Of a stretch of 64,000 bases of DNA, positions 1 to 10,177 are shown piece after piece; position 1 is the first letter of the stretch, and every line of letters starts with the position of its first letter. The position numbers and the translations under genes are program-made. Location of the stretch: NCBI RefSeq assembly GCF_013155125.1, contig NZ_CP053564.1:2549501-2613500 (forward strand), in the 5' to 3' direction. The notes beneath the pieces are model-generated. The model saw nothing but the letters and a program-made list of their open reading frames with translations, was not told where the DNA came from and made no database searches. Source of the stretch: Pseudonocardia broussonetiae (lineage in GTDB: Bacteria; Actinomycetota; Actinomycetes; Mycobacteriales; Pseudonocardiaceae).

Positions 1-408
1 GGGCCAGCGGACCGGGAACAGCAGCGCGCCGAACGCCATCGGCGGGACCAGCCGGGAGAGCACGGCGAACCCGGCCCGGCCGAGGTCGGTGGCCAGCAGC
101 GCGGCCTGCAGGTCCCACGGGCGGCCGAGGTCGACCACGACGTCGCCGGTGCGGACGCGGGTCGACAGCTCGGAGTCGCCCCACAGCAGCACGACGGTGA
201 GCAGGCCCTGCCCGAGCCAGACGTAGGTGACGGCGACGGCGACGTCGTAGCCCGCGACGACCGGTCGCTCGGCGAGCACGGCGACCAGCACGGCGGCGCG
301 CAGGAGGCCGAAGACGAGGTTCGTGGAGAGGCCCGCGAGAGCGGCCTGGCGGTAGGTGGCGTAGCGGCGGAATCCGGCGACGACGAGCTGCGGGTACGGC
401 GCGAGCAC
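1..408 (-). CDS. ABC-2 type transporter permease, 3' part cut by window edge
   Basis: Partial gene running off the left edge; 136 codons of the N-terminal part are visible. The protein opens with an amphipathic stretch (PYPQLVVAGFRRYATYRQAA) followed by two hydrophobic segments, around residues 28-48 and 57-80, typical of ABC-2 family permeases that pair with an ABC ATPase and a second permease for drug or lipid export. I chose the GTG at 408 because it gives a family-like N terminus; a TAACGT hexamer lies 8 nt upstream on the minus strand, suggesting a nearly leaderless transcript. If so, this is the first gene of its unit, with its partners outside the window. The family call rests on hydrophobic pattern and composition only, so the substrate is unknown. 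Confidence 0.6.
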   Translation of the reverse strand, partial: MLAPYPQLVVAGFRRYATYRQAALAGLSTNLVFGLLRAAVLVAVLAERPVVAGYDVAVAVTYVWLGQGLLTVVLLWGDSELSTRVRTGDVVVDLGRPWDLQAALLATDLGRAGFAVLSRLVPPMAFGALLFPVRWP

Positions 409-484
409 GTCTGTCCACGTTACGGCGGGGCGCAACGGGTTAAGCGCGTCCCGGACGGCCTGCTCGGCGTCACCGGCCCCGGGA

Positions 485-539
485 TTGCAGGAAGGCCACC
501 TTGATGACGCAAAGCGTCATGAAGGTGGCCTTCCTGCAA
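485..539. terminator. long hairpin repeat (26-bp arms, AAA loop)
   Basis: Two 26-nt arms (485-510 and 514-539) pair with a single mismatch around an AAA loop. The arm begins TTGCAGGAAGGCCACCTT. It lies between the 5' end of the ABC-2 permease gene and the 3' end of icd, both on the minus strand, so it can terminate icd transcription. The near-perfect symmetry suggests a dispersed intergenic hairpin element rather than a simple intrinsic terminator; there is no U-tract. Confidence 0.75.
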
Positions 540-554
540 CAGGGGGGCGGAGCG

Positions 555-2714
<2,160 letters not shown>

Positions 2715-2799
2715 CGTCTGCGCGCCTGCCTCGGTGTCCGTGTTCGCGGGGTCCCCGACACGCTATCCCGTACGTCTGTCCTGATGTGGAGCGGACGGC

Positions 2800-2805
2800 T
2801 ACCGT
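2800..2805 (+). promoter_or_regulatory. -10 hexamer TACCGT, leaderless start of SH3 protein
   Basis: TACCGT followed by 7 nt and the GTG at 2813. Same geometry as at least a dozen other starts in this window. Confidence 0.5.
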
Positions 2806-2812
2806 TGCCCCC

Positions 2813-3148
2813 GTGCCGCTGACCCTCAAGCGCCCGGACGTGGCGCTGTACCGCAGCTGGACCTTCGTCGTGATCCTCGGCGTCGTCCTCACGGTGCTGG
2901 CGCTGTTCGACCGCGGCACCGGCGAGGCGGGCGCCGACGGGTCCACCGGCTGCCAGCTGGAGGTCACCACCGACCAGCTCAACGTCCGCGCCGGGCCCGC
3001 GGAGCAGTCCGAGCTGCTGGGCACGCTGGTCCGCGGCGTCCTCGTCGACGGCACGACGAACGTCACCGACGGCTTCCGCGAGCTGGAGGACGGCCGCTTC
3101 GTGGCCGACGTCTACCTGACGCCCGTCCCCGGTACCGACTGCCGCTGA
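2813..3148 (+). CDS. membrane-anchored bacterial SH3-domain protein
   Basis: Small protein of 111 aa with one N-terminal membrane segment ([18 protein letters not shown], about residues 12-30) and an extracytoplasmic region that looks like a bacterial SH3 (SH3b) domain: [24 protein letters not shown], with the classic LNVRAGP signature. Such domains often bind cell-wall material or act as adaptors; the role here is unknown. The GTG at 2813 is preferred over the in-frame ATG at 2786 because TACCGT at 2800-2805 lies 7 nt before it, the leaderless pattern seen repeatedly in this window. It is followed 27 nt later by xth on the same strand and may be partly co-transcribed with it. Confidence 0.75.
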   Translation: MPLTLKRPDVALYRSWTFVVILGVVLTVLALFDRGTGEAGADGSTGCQLEVTTDQLNVRAGPAEQSELLGTLVRGVLVDGTTNVTDGFRELEDGRFVADVYLTPVPGTDCR

Positions 3149-3175
3149 GCGAGGCCGATGGGGCAGTCTCACGAC

Positions 3176-3964
3176 GTGCTCGTCGTCAGCTCCGTCAACG
3201 TCAACGGCATCCGCGCCGCCGCGGGGAAGGGGCTCGCGGCCTGGCTGGCCGCCACCCCCGCCGACGTCGTCTGCCTGCAGGAGACGCGCGCGCAGCCCGA
3301 GGAGGTCCCGGCCGGGCTGTTCGACGGCTGGCACGCCCGGCACGCCCCGTCGGAGGTGCGGGGCCGCAGCGGCGTCGCGATCCTCACCCGCGCCGAGCCC
3401 GGGGCCGCCCGCACCGGCATCGACGACGACGAGTTCGCCGGATCGGGCCGCTACCTCGAGGTCGACCTGCCCGGCGTCACGCTCGCGTCGCTGTACCTGC
3501 CCAACGGCACCGCCGGCACCCCGAAGCAGGACGAGAAGGACCGCTTCCTCGCCCGGTTCGCCCCCTACCTCGCGCTGCGCCGCGCCAAGGCCGCCGCCGA
3601 GGACCGCGAGGTGCTCGTGTGCGGCGACTGGAACATCGCCCCGGAGCAGGCCGACATCCGCAACTGGCGCGGCAACGTGAAGAACTCCGGGTTCCTGCCC
3701 CACGAGCGGGAGTGGATGGCCGCGCTGTTCGGCGAGGGCTGGGTCGACGTCGTGCGGGCGCAGCACCCCGGCGTCGACGGGCCGTACTCGTGGTGGTCCT
3801 ACCGCGGCCGCGCCTTCGACAACGACACCGGCTGGCGCATCGACCACCACGTCGCGACGCCGGGGCTGGGCGCCCTCGCCCGGTCGGCCGTCGTGGAGCG
3901 CGCGCCGAGCCACGCCGAGCGCTGGTCGGACCACGCGCCGGTGACGGTGGTGTACGGCCCGTGA
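3176..3964 (+). CDS. xth: exodeoxyribonuclease III / AP endonuclease
   Basis: Class II AP endonuclease and 3'-5' exonuclease of base-excision repair. The 262-aa protein starts VLVVSSVNVNGIRAAAGKG, the family N terminus, and carries the exonuclease-endonuclease-phosphatase motifs LQETR (catalytic Glu near residue 35), CGDWNIAP (Asp/Asn near 155) and the C-terminal SDHAPV (catalytic Asp-His near 255). An in-frame GTG-like start exists at 3158, but 3176 restores the family start and has CAGTCT 6 nt before it. The TGA stop overlaps the ATG of the next gene (a kinase) as TGATG, so the two are probably translationally coupled. Confidence 0.95.
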   Translation: MLVVSSVNVNGIRAAAGKGLAAWLAATPADVVCLQETRAQPEEVPAGLFDGWHARHAPSEVRGRSGVAILTRAEPGAARTGIDDDEFAGSGRYLEVDLPGVTLASLYLPNGTAGTPKQDEKDRFLARFAPYLALRRAKAAAEDREVLVCGDWNIAPEQADIRNWRGNVKNSGFLPHEREWMAALFGEGWVDVVRAQHPGVDGPYSWWSYRGRAFDNDTGWRIDHHVATPGLGALARSAVVERAPSHAERWSDHAPVTVVYGP

Positions 3965-5340
3965 TGCCCACCCGCGTCATCGGCGGCCGGTACGTCGTCC
4001 TGGGCGAGCTCGGCCGCGGCGGCATGGGGATCGTGTGGCGCGCGGAGGACCGCGTGATGGGCCGCCACGTCGCGGTCAAGGAGCTGCACCTGCCGCCCGG
4101 GCTGCCCGCGCAGGAGCGCCTGCTGTTCCGCGAGCGGCTGCTGCGCGAGGCGCGCACGGCGGGACGGCTCAACGACCCCGGCATCGTCACCGTCCACGAC
4201 GTCGTCACCGACGACGGCGTCGACCACATCGTCATGGAGCTCATCGAGGCGCGGACGCTGACCGAGGTCGTCGCCGCCTCCGGCCCGCTCGACGAGCGCG
4301 CCGTCACCGCGATCGGCCGCGCGCTGCTCGCGGCGCTGCGGGTCGCCCACGAGGGCGGGGTCGTGCACCGCGACGTCAAGCCGAGCAACGTGATGCTGGC
4401 CGCCGACGGCCGCGTGAAGCTCACCGACTTCGGCATCGCCCAGGCCGCCGAGGACCCCCGGCTGACCACGACGGGCTCGATGATCGGGTCGCCGGGCTTC
4501 ATGTCCCCCGAGCGGCTGGAGGGCGGTCCGGCCACGCCCGCGGCCGACCTGTGGGCGGTGGGCGCGACGCTGTTCCACGCCCTGCAGGGCCGCGGGCCGT
4601 ACGACCGCGAGACCGCCGCCGCCACGATCTCCGCCGTCCTGCACGCCGACCCGCCGCCCGTGCGCACCCGCGGCCCGCTCGGCGCGGTCGTCACCGGGCT
4701 GCTGCAGCGCTCCCCGCAGGCCCGGCTGACCGGGGTGCAGGCCGAGGCGCTGCTCGCCTCGCCCGGCGGGGCGTCCCCGCCCCCGGACGTGCCGACGACC
4801 CCGCTCACCGCGCCGGCGCGCAGCCGGAGGCCGTGGCTGATCGCCGTCGGGGTGGCGCTCGTGGCGGGGCTGGTCGGCGGGCTCGTCGGGGGGTTCGCGC
4901 TGGCCCGGGCCGGCGACCCCGACGTGCGGACGCTCACCTACGGCGAGGGCGGCGACGTCCCCGTCTACGACGTCGCGTACCTCTACTGCCTGCAGGTCCG
5001 CCCCGACCCCGGCGTGCTGATCACGAGCAGCGCCACCGTCGACTGCGACGCCCCGCACGCCGCCGAGGTGTTCGCCGTCGTCGAGTCGTTCGGCACGCAG
5101 GAGGTCCTGCCCTACCCGGCGCGGCTGCCGGAGTTCGCCGCCGCGGCGTGCGCGATGCGCTTCGACTCCGGGCTGCTCGCCGACCGCGACGGCGTGCAGG
5201 TCACGGCGCTCCTGCCGGCGGAGGCGGAGTTCCGCCGCGACGGCGGCAGCGGCTCGTTCCAGGACCGCGACGTCTTCTGCCTGCTCACCACCACCGACGG
5301 CAGCCAGCTCACCGGCAGCCGCCTGACCCCGACGGGATGA
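3964..5340 (+). CDS. membrane Ser/Thr protein kinase with septum-formation-like ectodomain
   Basis: PknB-type kinase of 458 aa. Residues 8-265 hold a complete catalytic domain: glycine loop GELGRGGMG, VAVKE lysine near 39, HRDVKPSN near 134, DFG near 155 and SPERLE. A transmembrane helix lies at about 290-315. The extracytoplasmic tail (about 140 aa) contains a CDAPHAAEVF motif resembling the Septum_form family (PF13845), with four cysteines that could form disulfides. Start is the ATG overlapping the xth stop; its own stop overlaps the next ATG (ATGA). Sensing through the ectodomain is an inference. The Septum_form link rests on the short motif alone. Confidence 0.92.
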   Translation: MPTRVIGGRYVVLGELGRGGMGIVWRAEDRVMGRHVAVKELHLPPGLPAQERLLFRERLLREARTAGRLNDPGIVTVHDVVTDDGVDHIVMELIEARTLTEVVAASGPLDERAVTAIGRALLAALRVAHEGGVVHRDVKPSNVMLAADGRVKLTDFGIAQAAEDPRLTTTGSMIGSPGFMSPERLEGGPATPAADLWAVGATLFHALQGRGPYDRETAAATISAVLHADPPPVRTRGPLGAVVTGLLQRSPQARLTGVQAEALLASPGGASPPPDVPTTPLTAPARSRRPWLIAVGVALVAGLVGGLVGGFALARAGDPDVRTLTYGEGGDVPVYDVAYLYCLQVRPDPGVLITSSATVDCDAPHAAEVFAVVESFGTQEVLPYPARLPEFAAAACAMRFDSGLLADRDGVQVTALLPAEAEFRRDGGSGSFQDRDVFCLLTTTDGSQLTGSRLTPTG

Positions 5341-5819
5341 CCGTGCACCGCAACATCGAGCTCGTGACGGCCGCCCTGCTCGCGGGCGGCGCCGACCCGG
5401 CCCGCGTCTCCCGCCTGGTGGTGCTGCCCGACGCCGTCACCACGGCCGCGTCGGCGGCGGCCGCGCTCGGGGTCGAGGTCGGGCAGATCGCCAACTCCCT
5501 GGTGTTCGAGTGCGACGGCGAGCCGCTGCTGGTCCTCACCTCCGGCGCGCACCGCGTCGACACCGGGAAGGTGGCGGCGCTGCTCGGGGCGCAGCGGGTG
5601 CGGCGGGCGCCTGCCGGGTTCGTGCAGGCGGCCACCGGACAGGTCATCGGCGGCATCGCCCCCGTCGGGCACCCGGCGCCGCTGCGCACGCTCGTCGACC
5701 GCGCGCTCGCCGCCCACGACGAGGTGTGGGCCGCGGGCGGGGTGGCCCGCGCGGTGTTCCCGACGACGTTCGACGAGCTCGTCGCGGTCACCGGCGGGCA
5801 GCCCGCCGACGTGGCGTAG
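5337..5819 (+). CDS. YbaK/EbsC-family aminoacyl-tRNA deacylase
   Basis: 160-aa protein of the YbaK/ProX domain family, which hydrolyses misacylated tRNA (Cys- or Ala-tRNA(Pro) in characterised members). The conserved region is VGQIANSLVFECDGEPLLVLTSGAHRV; the family lysine position after the VGQIANSLVF block is not obvious as a Lys here, so activity should not be assumed. GGIAPVGH near residue 105 is the expected substrate-loop motif. The ATG overlaps the kinase stop by 4 nt, making xth, kinase and ybaK a tightly packed three-gene unit. Confidence 0.88.
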   Translation: MTVHRNIELVTAALLAGGADPARVSRLVVLPDAVTTAASAAAALGVEVGQIANSLVFECDGEPLLVLTSGAHRVDTGKVAALLGAQRVRRAPAGFVQAATGQVIGGIAPVGHPAPLRTLVDRALAAHDEVWAAGGVARAVFPTTFDELVAVTGGQPADVA

Positions 5820-5835
5820 TGGCCGTCCGGGGGCC

Positions 5836-6462
5836 TCAGCGCCGGACCGCGTACCGCACGTGCACGGCGTGGGGCGAGTGGTGGACCGAGAGGACGTCGA
5901 GGTCGAGGTCGTGGTCGAAGCCCGCGAACAGCCGCTTCCCGCGGCCGAGGACGACGGGCGCGGTGGTGATCGCGAGCTCGTCGACGACCCCGGCCGCGAG
6001 CGCCTGCCGGATGACGTCCGCACCGCCCCCGACGATCACGCCGCCGCCGTCGCCGGCCTCCCGCCGGGCGGTGGCGAGCGCCTCCTCGAACCCGTCGACG
6101 AGGAGGAAGCCCGTGTCCGGATCGGGCGCGTCCGCGGTGCGGTGGGTGAGGACGACCAGGGTGCCGTCGAACGGGTTGCGACCGCCCCACGCGCCGGAGC
6201 TGTCGTACATCCCGCGGCCGCACAGGCCCGCGCTCGTCCCGTCGAGCAGGGCGTCGTAGTGCGCGCGGTCCTCGGCGGTCATGGCGGCGCCGGGCTCGGG
6301 GCCGCTCCCGTAGGTCCACGGTCCGCCCATCACCCAGTGGTGCAGCCGTTCCCCGCCGACGCCGAGCCCCTGCCCCGCGCGGTCGTCGGGACCGGTGATG
6401 AAGCCGTCGACGGACACGGTGATGGCGGCCTTCACAGGGCCGTGCCGCCCGGTGGTGCTCAT
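5836..6462 (-). CDS. dihydrofolate reductase-family (RibD C-terminal) oxidoreductase
   Basis: 208-aa protein with the RibD_C / DHFR-like fold: AAITVSVDGFITGPDD at residues 12-27, GGRNPFDGTLVVLTHR near 95, and GGGVIVGGGADVIRQALAAGVVDELAITTAPVVLG near 140, which is the NADPH-binding and core motif. Family members reduce pterin- or pyrimidine-like substrates, but most actinobacterial paralogues are uncharacterised. The start at 6462 is supported by a CAGGAGGAC Shine-Dalgarno sequence 4 nt upstream. It is convergent with ybaK, with a gap of only 16 nt. Confidence 0.87.
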   Translation of the reverse strand: MSTTGRHGPVKAAITVSVDGFITGPDDRAGQGLGVGGERLHHWVMGGPWTYGSGPEPGAAMTAEDRAHYDALLDGTSAGLCGRGMYDSSGAWGGRNPFDGTLVVLTHRTADAPDPDTGFLLVDGFEEALATARREAGDGGGVIVGGGADVIRQALAAGVVDELAITTAPVVLGRGKRLFAGFDHDLDLDVLSVHHSPHAVHVRYAVRR

Positions 6463-6538
6463 GGGTCCTCCTGGTGCCGGTGGCGGGCGTGCCGGTCGCG
6501 GGTGCGACCACAGGGAGGACGACCGGCGCGGCCCCGGT

Positions 6539-7231
6539 TCATCGGTCCCCGGCCGTCCTGACCGCCGTCCGCAGGCGCTGCCACAGCACGTCGCCGGTGC
6601 CGGGGCGCCACTCGTGCCCGACGCCGGGCAGCACGATCCGCTCGGCGTCGGGGAACGGCGCGAGCGACTCGTCGAGCGAGGGGTAGTCGTACCCGGTGGT
6701 GCTGCGGGGGCCCACGCCGCCGTCGATCGGCACGGACAGGTCGGCGTCGCCGTGCACGGCGACCACCGCGACGGGCCCCGGGTCCGGGCAGGGCGCCACC
6801 AGCGCGCCCCCGACGACCCCGATGCCGGCCAGCGTCCGTGACCCGCACGCCCACGCGTAGGCCATCATCGCGCCGTTGGAGAACCCGACGGCGTAGACGC
6901 GGTCGGGGTCGACGCCGTCCTCGGCGACCATCCGCGCGACGAGAGCGTCGAGCCGGGCCACGTCGTCGACGCCCTGCTCGTGCGCCGCCCCGCAGCAGGC
7001 GCCGGCGTTCCAGGAACGCTCGACGCCGTCGGGATGGGCGACGAGGAGGCCCTCGAACGCGTCGAACCCGAAGTCGCGCGTGTCGCCGCCGGAGCCACCC
7101 AGCCCGTGCAGCACGACGACCAGGGGAGTGAGCATCGTCACGCCGGATCCGGCCGTCGCGGGGGAACAGGCGGAGGCCAGGATCGTCACCAGCGCCGCGG
7201 CGGCCGCCGCGCGCACCCTCCGTCGTCGCAC
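6539..7231 (-). CDS. lipoprotein esterase of the PHB-depolymerase/LpqC type
   Basis: 230-aa exported hydrolase. The GTG at 7231 yields a signal peptide ([22 protein letters not shown]) with a plausible lipobox at the Cys near residue 22. The mature protein shows the alpha/beta-hydrolase pattern: [18 protein letters not shown] (oxyanion region), [15 protein letters not shown] (nucleophile Ser in G-x-S-x-G, near 125), HGDADLSVP (acid) and GVGHEW (catalytic His near 208). This resembles LpqC and the polyhydroxyalkanoate depolymerase/feruloyl esterase family. The substrate is unknown. The gene diverges from fbiC with 78 nt between starts. Confidence 0.88.
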   Translation of the reverse strand: MRRRRVRAAAAAALVTILASACSPATAGSGVTMLTPLVVVLHGLGGSGGDTRDFGFDAFEGLLVAHPDGVERSWNAGACCGAAHEQGVDDVARLDALVARMVAEDGVDPDRVYAVGFSNGAMMAYAWACGSRTLAGIGVVGGALVAPCPDPGPVAVVAVHGDADLSVPIDGGVGPRSTTGYDYPSLDESLAPFPDAERIVLPGVGHEWRPGTGDVLWQRLRTAVRTAGDR

Positions 7232-7297
7232 CGGCGCCAGTGGACACCGCGCGGGGGCGGCTGTCGAGCGGTGGTCGACCGGACGCCGACCGCGACC

Positions 7298-7303
7298 TAC
7301 TGT
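7298..7303 (+). promoter_or_regulatory. -10 hexamer TACTGT, leaderless fbiC start
   Basis: TACTGT, 6-nt spacer, then the fbiC ATG at 7310. No Shine-Dalgarno sequence precedes the start. Confidence 0.55.
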
Positions 7304-7309
7304 CTGGGC

Positions 7310-9901
7310 ATGGCCGCCACGCTCCCCGAACCCGCCCCCACCGACGCCTCGCTGCGGCGGGCGCTGCGGCGGGTCCGCGACGGGGCCGTGCTCGACGTCG
7401 CCGAGGCCGCCGTCCTGCTCGCCGCCCGCGGCGACCAGCTCGACGAGCTCCTCGCCGCCGCGTCCCGCATCCGCGACGCCGGGCTGGTCGCCGAGGGCCG
7501 CCCGGGCGTCGTCACGTACTCGCGCAAGGTGTTCATCCCGCTCACGCGGCTGTGCCAGGACCGCTGCCACTACTGCACGTTCGCCACCGTGCCGCACAAG
7601 CTGCCCGCCGCGTTCCTCGAGCGCGACGAGGTGCTCGAGATCGCCCGCGCGGGCGCGGCGGCGGGGTGCAAGGAGGCGCTGTTCACCCTCGGTGACCGCC
7701 CCGAGGCGCGCTGGCCCGCCGCCCGCGAGTGGCTGGAGGAGCGCGGCTACGGCTCCACGCTGGAGTACGTCCGCGCCTGCGCGATCGCCGTGCTGGAGGA
7801 GACCGGGCTGCTGCCGCACCTCAACCCGGGCGTGCTGTCGTGGGAGGAGCTCACGCGGCTCAAGCCCGTGGCGCCGTCGATGGGGATGATGCTGGAGACC
7901 ACGGCCACGCGGCTGTGGAGCGAGCCCGGCGGCCCGCACTACGGCAGCCCCGACAAGGAGCCCGCGGTCCGGCTGCGCACGCTGACCGACGCCGGGCGCG
8001 TCGGCGTCCCGTTCACCACGGGCATCCTCATCGGCATCGGGGAGAACCGCACCGAGCGCGCCGAGTCGATCTTCGCCATCCGGTCGGCCTCCCGCGCGGC
8101 GGGGCACGTCCAGGAGGTGATCGTCCAGAACTTCCGGGCGAAGCCGGACACCGCGATGGCGAACGACCCCGACGCCGACCTCGACGACCTCGCCGCGACC
8201 ATCGCCGTCACCCGGATCGTGCTCGGGCCGAAGATGCGCGTGCAGGCCCCGCCCAACCTCGTCGGCGAGGAGTTCGCGCTGATGCTGCGCGCGGGCATCG
8301 ACGACTGGGGCGGCGTCTCGCCCGTCACCGCCGACCACGTCAACCCCGAGCGCCCCTGGCCCGCGATCGACGAGCTCGCGACGCGGTCGCAGGCCGCCGG
8401 GTTCACGCTGCGCGAGCGGCTCACCGCCTACCCGCGCTACGTGCAGGCGGGTTCGCCGTGGATCGACACGCGGTTGCACGCGCACGTCGCCGCACTGGCC
8501 GGGCCCGACGGCCTGGCCGACGAGAGCGCCCTCGTCGTGGGCCGCCCGTGGCAGGAGCCCGACGGCGGGTTCGCCTCCACCGGCCGCACCGACCTGCACG
8601 CCTCCATCGACACCGACGGCCGCACCGAGGACCGCCGCGGCGACTTCGAGTCGGTCTACGGCGACTGGGACGAGCTCAAGGCGGAGCTGGCGGCGTCCCG
8701 GCAGGCGGCGCCCGAGCGGCTCGACTCCGACGTCCGCGCGGGGCTCGCGCTCGCCTCGTCCGACCCGGCCGCGCTGCTCGACCCGGCCCACCACGACGCC
8801 GCGATGGCGCTCGTCCTCGCCGACGGGGCCGCACTGGAGGAGCTGTGCCGCCTCGCCGACGACCTGCGCCGCGACGTCGTGGGCGACGAGGTCACCTACG
8901 TGATCAACCGCAACATCAACTTCTCGAACGTCTGCTACGTCGGCTGCCGGTTCTGCGCCTTCGCGCAGCGCGAGCGCGACGCCGACGCGTTCCGGCTCTC
9001 GCTCGACGAGGTGGCGGCCCGCGCCGTCGAGGCGGCCCGCGACGGCGCCACCGAGGTCTGCGTGCAGGGCGGCATCGACCCCCAGCTGCCCGTCACGTTC
9101 TACGCCGACCTCGTGCGCGCCGTGAAGGCCGCCGTCCCCGGCATGCACGTGCACGCGTTCTCGCCGATGGAGATCGTGTCGGCGGCCGCGAAGGCGGGCG
9201 TCTCGATCGAGGAGTGGCTCACCGAGCTGCGCGACGCCGGGCTGGGCTCGATCCCCGGCACGGCGGCGGAGATCCTCGACGACGAGGTCCGCTGGGTGCT
9301 CACGAAGGGCAAGCTGCCGGCGTCGCAGTGGCTGGAGGTCGTGGGCACCGCGCACCGCCTGGGCATCCCGTCGAGCTCCACGATGATGTACGGCCACGTC
9401 GACGAGCCCCGGCACTGGCTCGGGCACCTGCGCACGCTCGCCGCGCAGCAGGACCGCTCGCGCGAGGCGGGCGGGGCGGCGTTCACCGAGTTCGTGCCGC
9501 TGCCGTTCGTGCACCACAACGCGCCGATCTACCTGGCCGGCCTCGCCCGCCCCGGGCCCACCGAGCGCGACAACCGCGCCGTGCACGCCGTGGCCCGCCT
9601 CGCCCTGCACGGGCGGATCGACCACATCCAGTGCTCGTGGGTGAAGCTCGGCGACGACCTGTCGGCCGACATCCTGCGCGGCGGCGCCGACGACATGGGC
9701 GGCACGCTCATGGAGGAGACGATCAGCCGGATGGCGGGCTCGGAGAACGGCAGCGCCCGCACGGTCGTCGAGCTGGAGGCGATCGCGACGGCCGCCGGCC
9801 GCCCGGTGCGCCAGCGCACCACGACCTACGCGGGGCACCCGTCCCGCCTGGAGCCGTCGGCGTCCGCCGCGCCGCGCCTGCTCCCCCTCACCCCCGCCTG
9901 A
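7310..9901 (+). CDS. fbiC: bifunctional FO synthase (CofG-CofH fusion)
   Basis: 863-aa fusion of two radical-SAM domains that builds the deazaflavin FO, precursor of coenzyme F420, from 5-amino-6-ribitylaminouracil and tyrosine. The CofG half has [11 protein letters not shown] (CxxxCxxC near residues 82-89); the CofH half has [14 protein letters not shown] near residues 542-549. Both clusters are intact. Length and domain order match mycobacterial FbiC. The ATG at 7310 lies 6 nt after TACTGT. It is single-standing and followed by the hairpin at 9902-9948. It implies that the organism makes F420. Confidence 0.98.
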   Translation: MAATLPEPAPTDASLRRALRRVRDGAVLDVAEAAVLLAARGDQLDELLAAASRIRDAGLVAEGRPGVVTYSRKVFIPLTRLCQDRCHYCTFATVPHKLPAAFLERDEVLEIARAGAAAGCKEALFTLGDRPEARWPAAREWLEERGYGSTLEYVRACAIAVLEETGLLPHLNPGVLSWEELTRLKPVAPSMGMMLETTATRLWSEPGGPHYGSPDKEPAVRLRTLTDAGRVGVPFTTGILIGIGENRTERAESIFAIRSASRAAGHVQEVIVQNFRAKPDTAMANDPDADLDDLAATIAVTRIVLGPKMRVQAPPNLVGEEFALMLRAGIDDWGGVSPVTADHVNPERPWPAIDELATRSQAAGFTLRERLTAYPRYVQAGSPWIDTRLHAHVAALAGPDGLADESALVVGRPWQEPDGGFASTGRTDLHASIDTDGRTEDRRGDFESVYGDWDELKAELAASRQAAPERLDSDVRAGLALASSDPAALLDPAHHDAAMALVLADGAALEELCRLADDLRRDVVGDEVTYVINRNINFSNVCYVGCRFCAFAQRERDADAFRLSLDEVAARAVEAARDGATEVCVQGGIDPQLPVTFYADLVRAVKAAVPGMHVHAFSPMEIVSAAAKAGVSIEEWLTELRDAGLGSIPGTAAEILDDEVRWVLTKGKLPASQWLEVVGTAHRLGIPSSSTMMYGHVDEPRHWLGHLRTLAAQQDRSREAGGAAFTEFVPLPFVHHNAPIYLAGLARPGPTERDNRAVHAVARLALHGRIDHIQCSWVKLGDDLSADILRGGADDMGGTLMEETISRMAGSENGSARTVVELEAIATAAGRPVRQRTTTYAGHPSRLEPSASAAPRLLPLTPA

Positions 9902-9948
9902 GCGAACGGCACTCCCGCCCCACGGGGCTGGGCGGAAGTGCCGTTCGC
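9902..9948. terminator. hairpin after fbiC (18-bp arms, one mismatch)
   Basis: Arms at 9902-9919 and 9931-9948 (GCGAACGGCACTCCCGCC against its near-complement) around an 11-nt loop. It sits directly after the fbiC stop and before the promoter of the 54-aa gene, as expected for a terminator. No U-tract. Confidence 0.7.
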
Positions 9949-9954
9949 CCCGCG

Positions 9955-9960
9955 TAGCGT
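9955..9960 (+). promoter_or_regulatory. -10 hexamer TAGCGT, leaderless start of 54-aa protein
   Basis: TAGCGT, 6-nt spacer, ATG at 9967. Confidence 0.5.
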
Positions 9961-9966
9961 GGGCTC

Positions 9967-10131
9967 ATGGGTGTTCTGGGGAGTCTGTTTCCTGGTCCGG
10001 AGATCAGCGACGAGGGTGGCGAGTCCGGCGACGGCCAGCCGTGGCGGCTGGGGCCGATCGACCTGGAGAACGGCACGGTCGTGGTGCACCGGGCCGAGCC
10101 CGCGCCGGAGCCGTCGCCCGAGGACGAGTGA
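9967..10131 (+). CDS. 54-aa hypothetical acidic protein
   Basis: Short ORF beginning MGVLGSLFPGPEISDEGGES and ending in a proline/glutamate-rich acidic tail (PAPEPSPEDE). It lies between two hairpins, has its own TAGCGT element 6 nt before the ATG, and its stop codon abuts the following palindrome. Composition is acidic and soluble, with no signal peptide or membrane segment. The isolated position, promoter and balanced codon use make it likely to be a real small gene, but I recognise no domain and assign no function. Translation is the main uncertainty. Confidence 0.6.
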   Translation: MGVLGSLFPGPEISDEGGESGDGQPWRLGPIDLENGTVVVHRAEPAPEPSPEDE

Positions 10132-10177
10132 CCCGTGAGCGGATACGAGTGCCCTGGCACTCGTATCCGCTCACGGG
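10132..10177. repeat. palindromic hairpin element, copy 1 (22-bp perfect arms)
   Basis: Arms 10132-10153 and 10156-10177 are exact reverse complements separated by CT. Core GTGAGCGGATACGAGTGCC. It lies between convergent genes; the right arm contains the stop codon of the carotenoid oxygenase gene, so it can act as a two-way terminator. A second copy with one changed arm base lies at 44542-44585. Confidence 0.85.
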
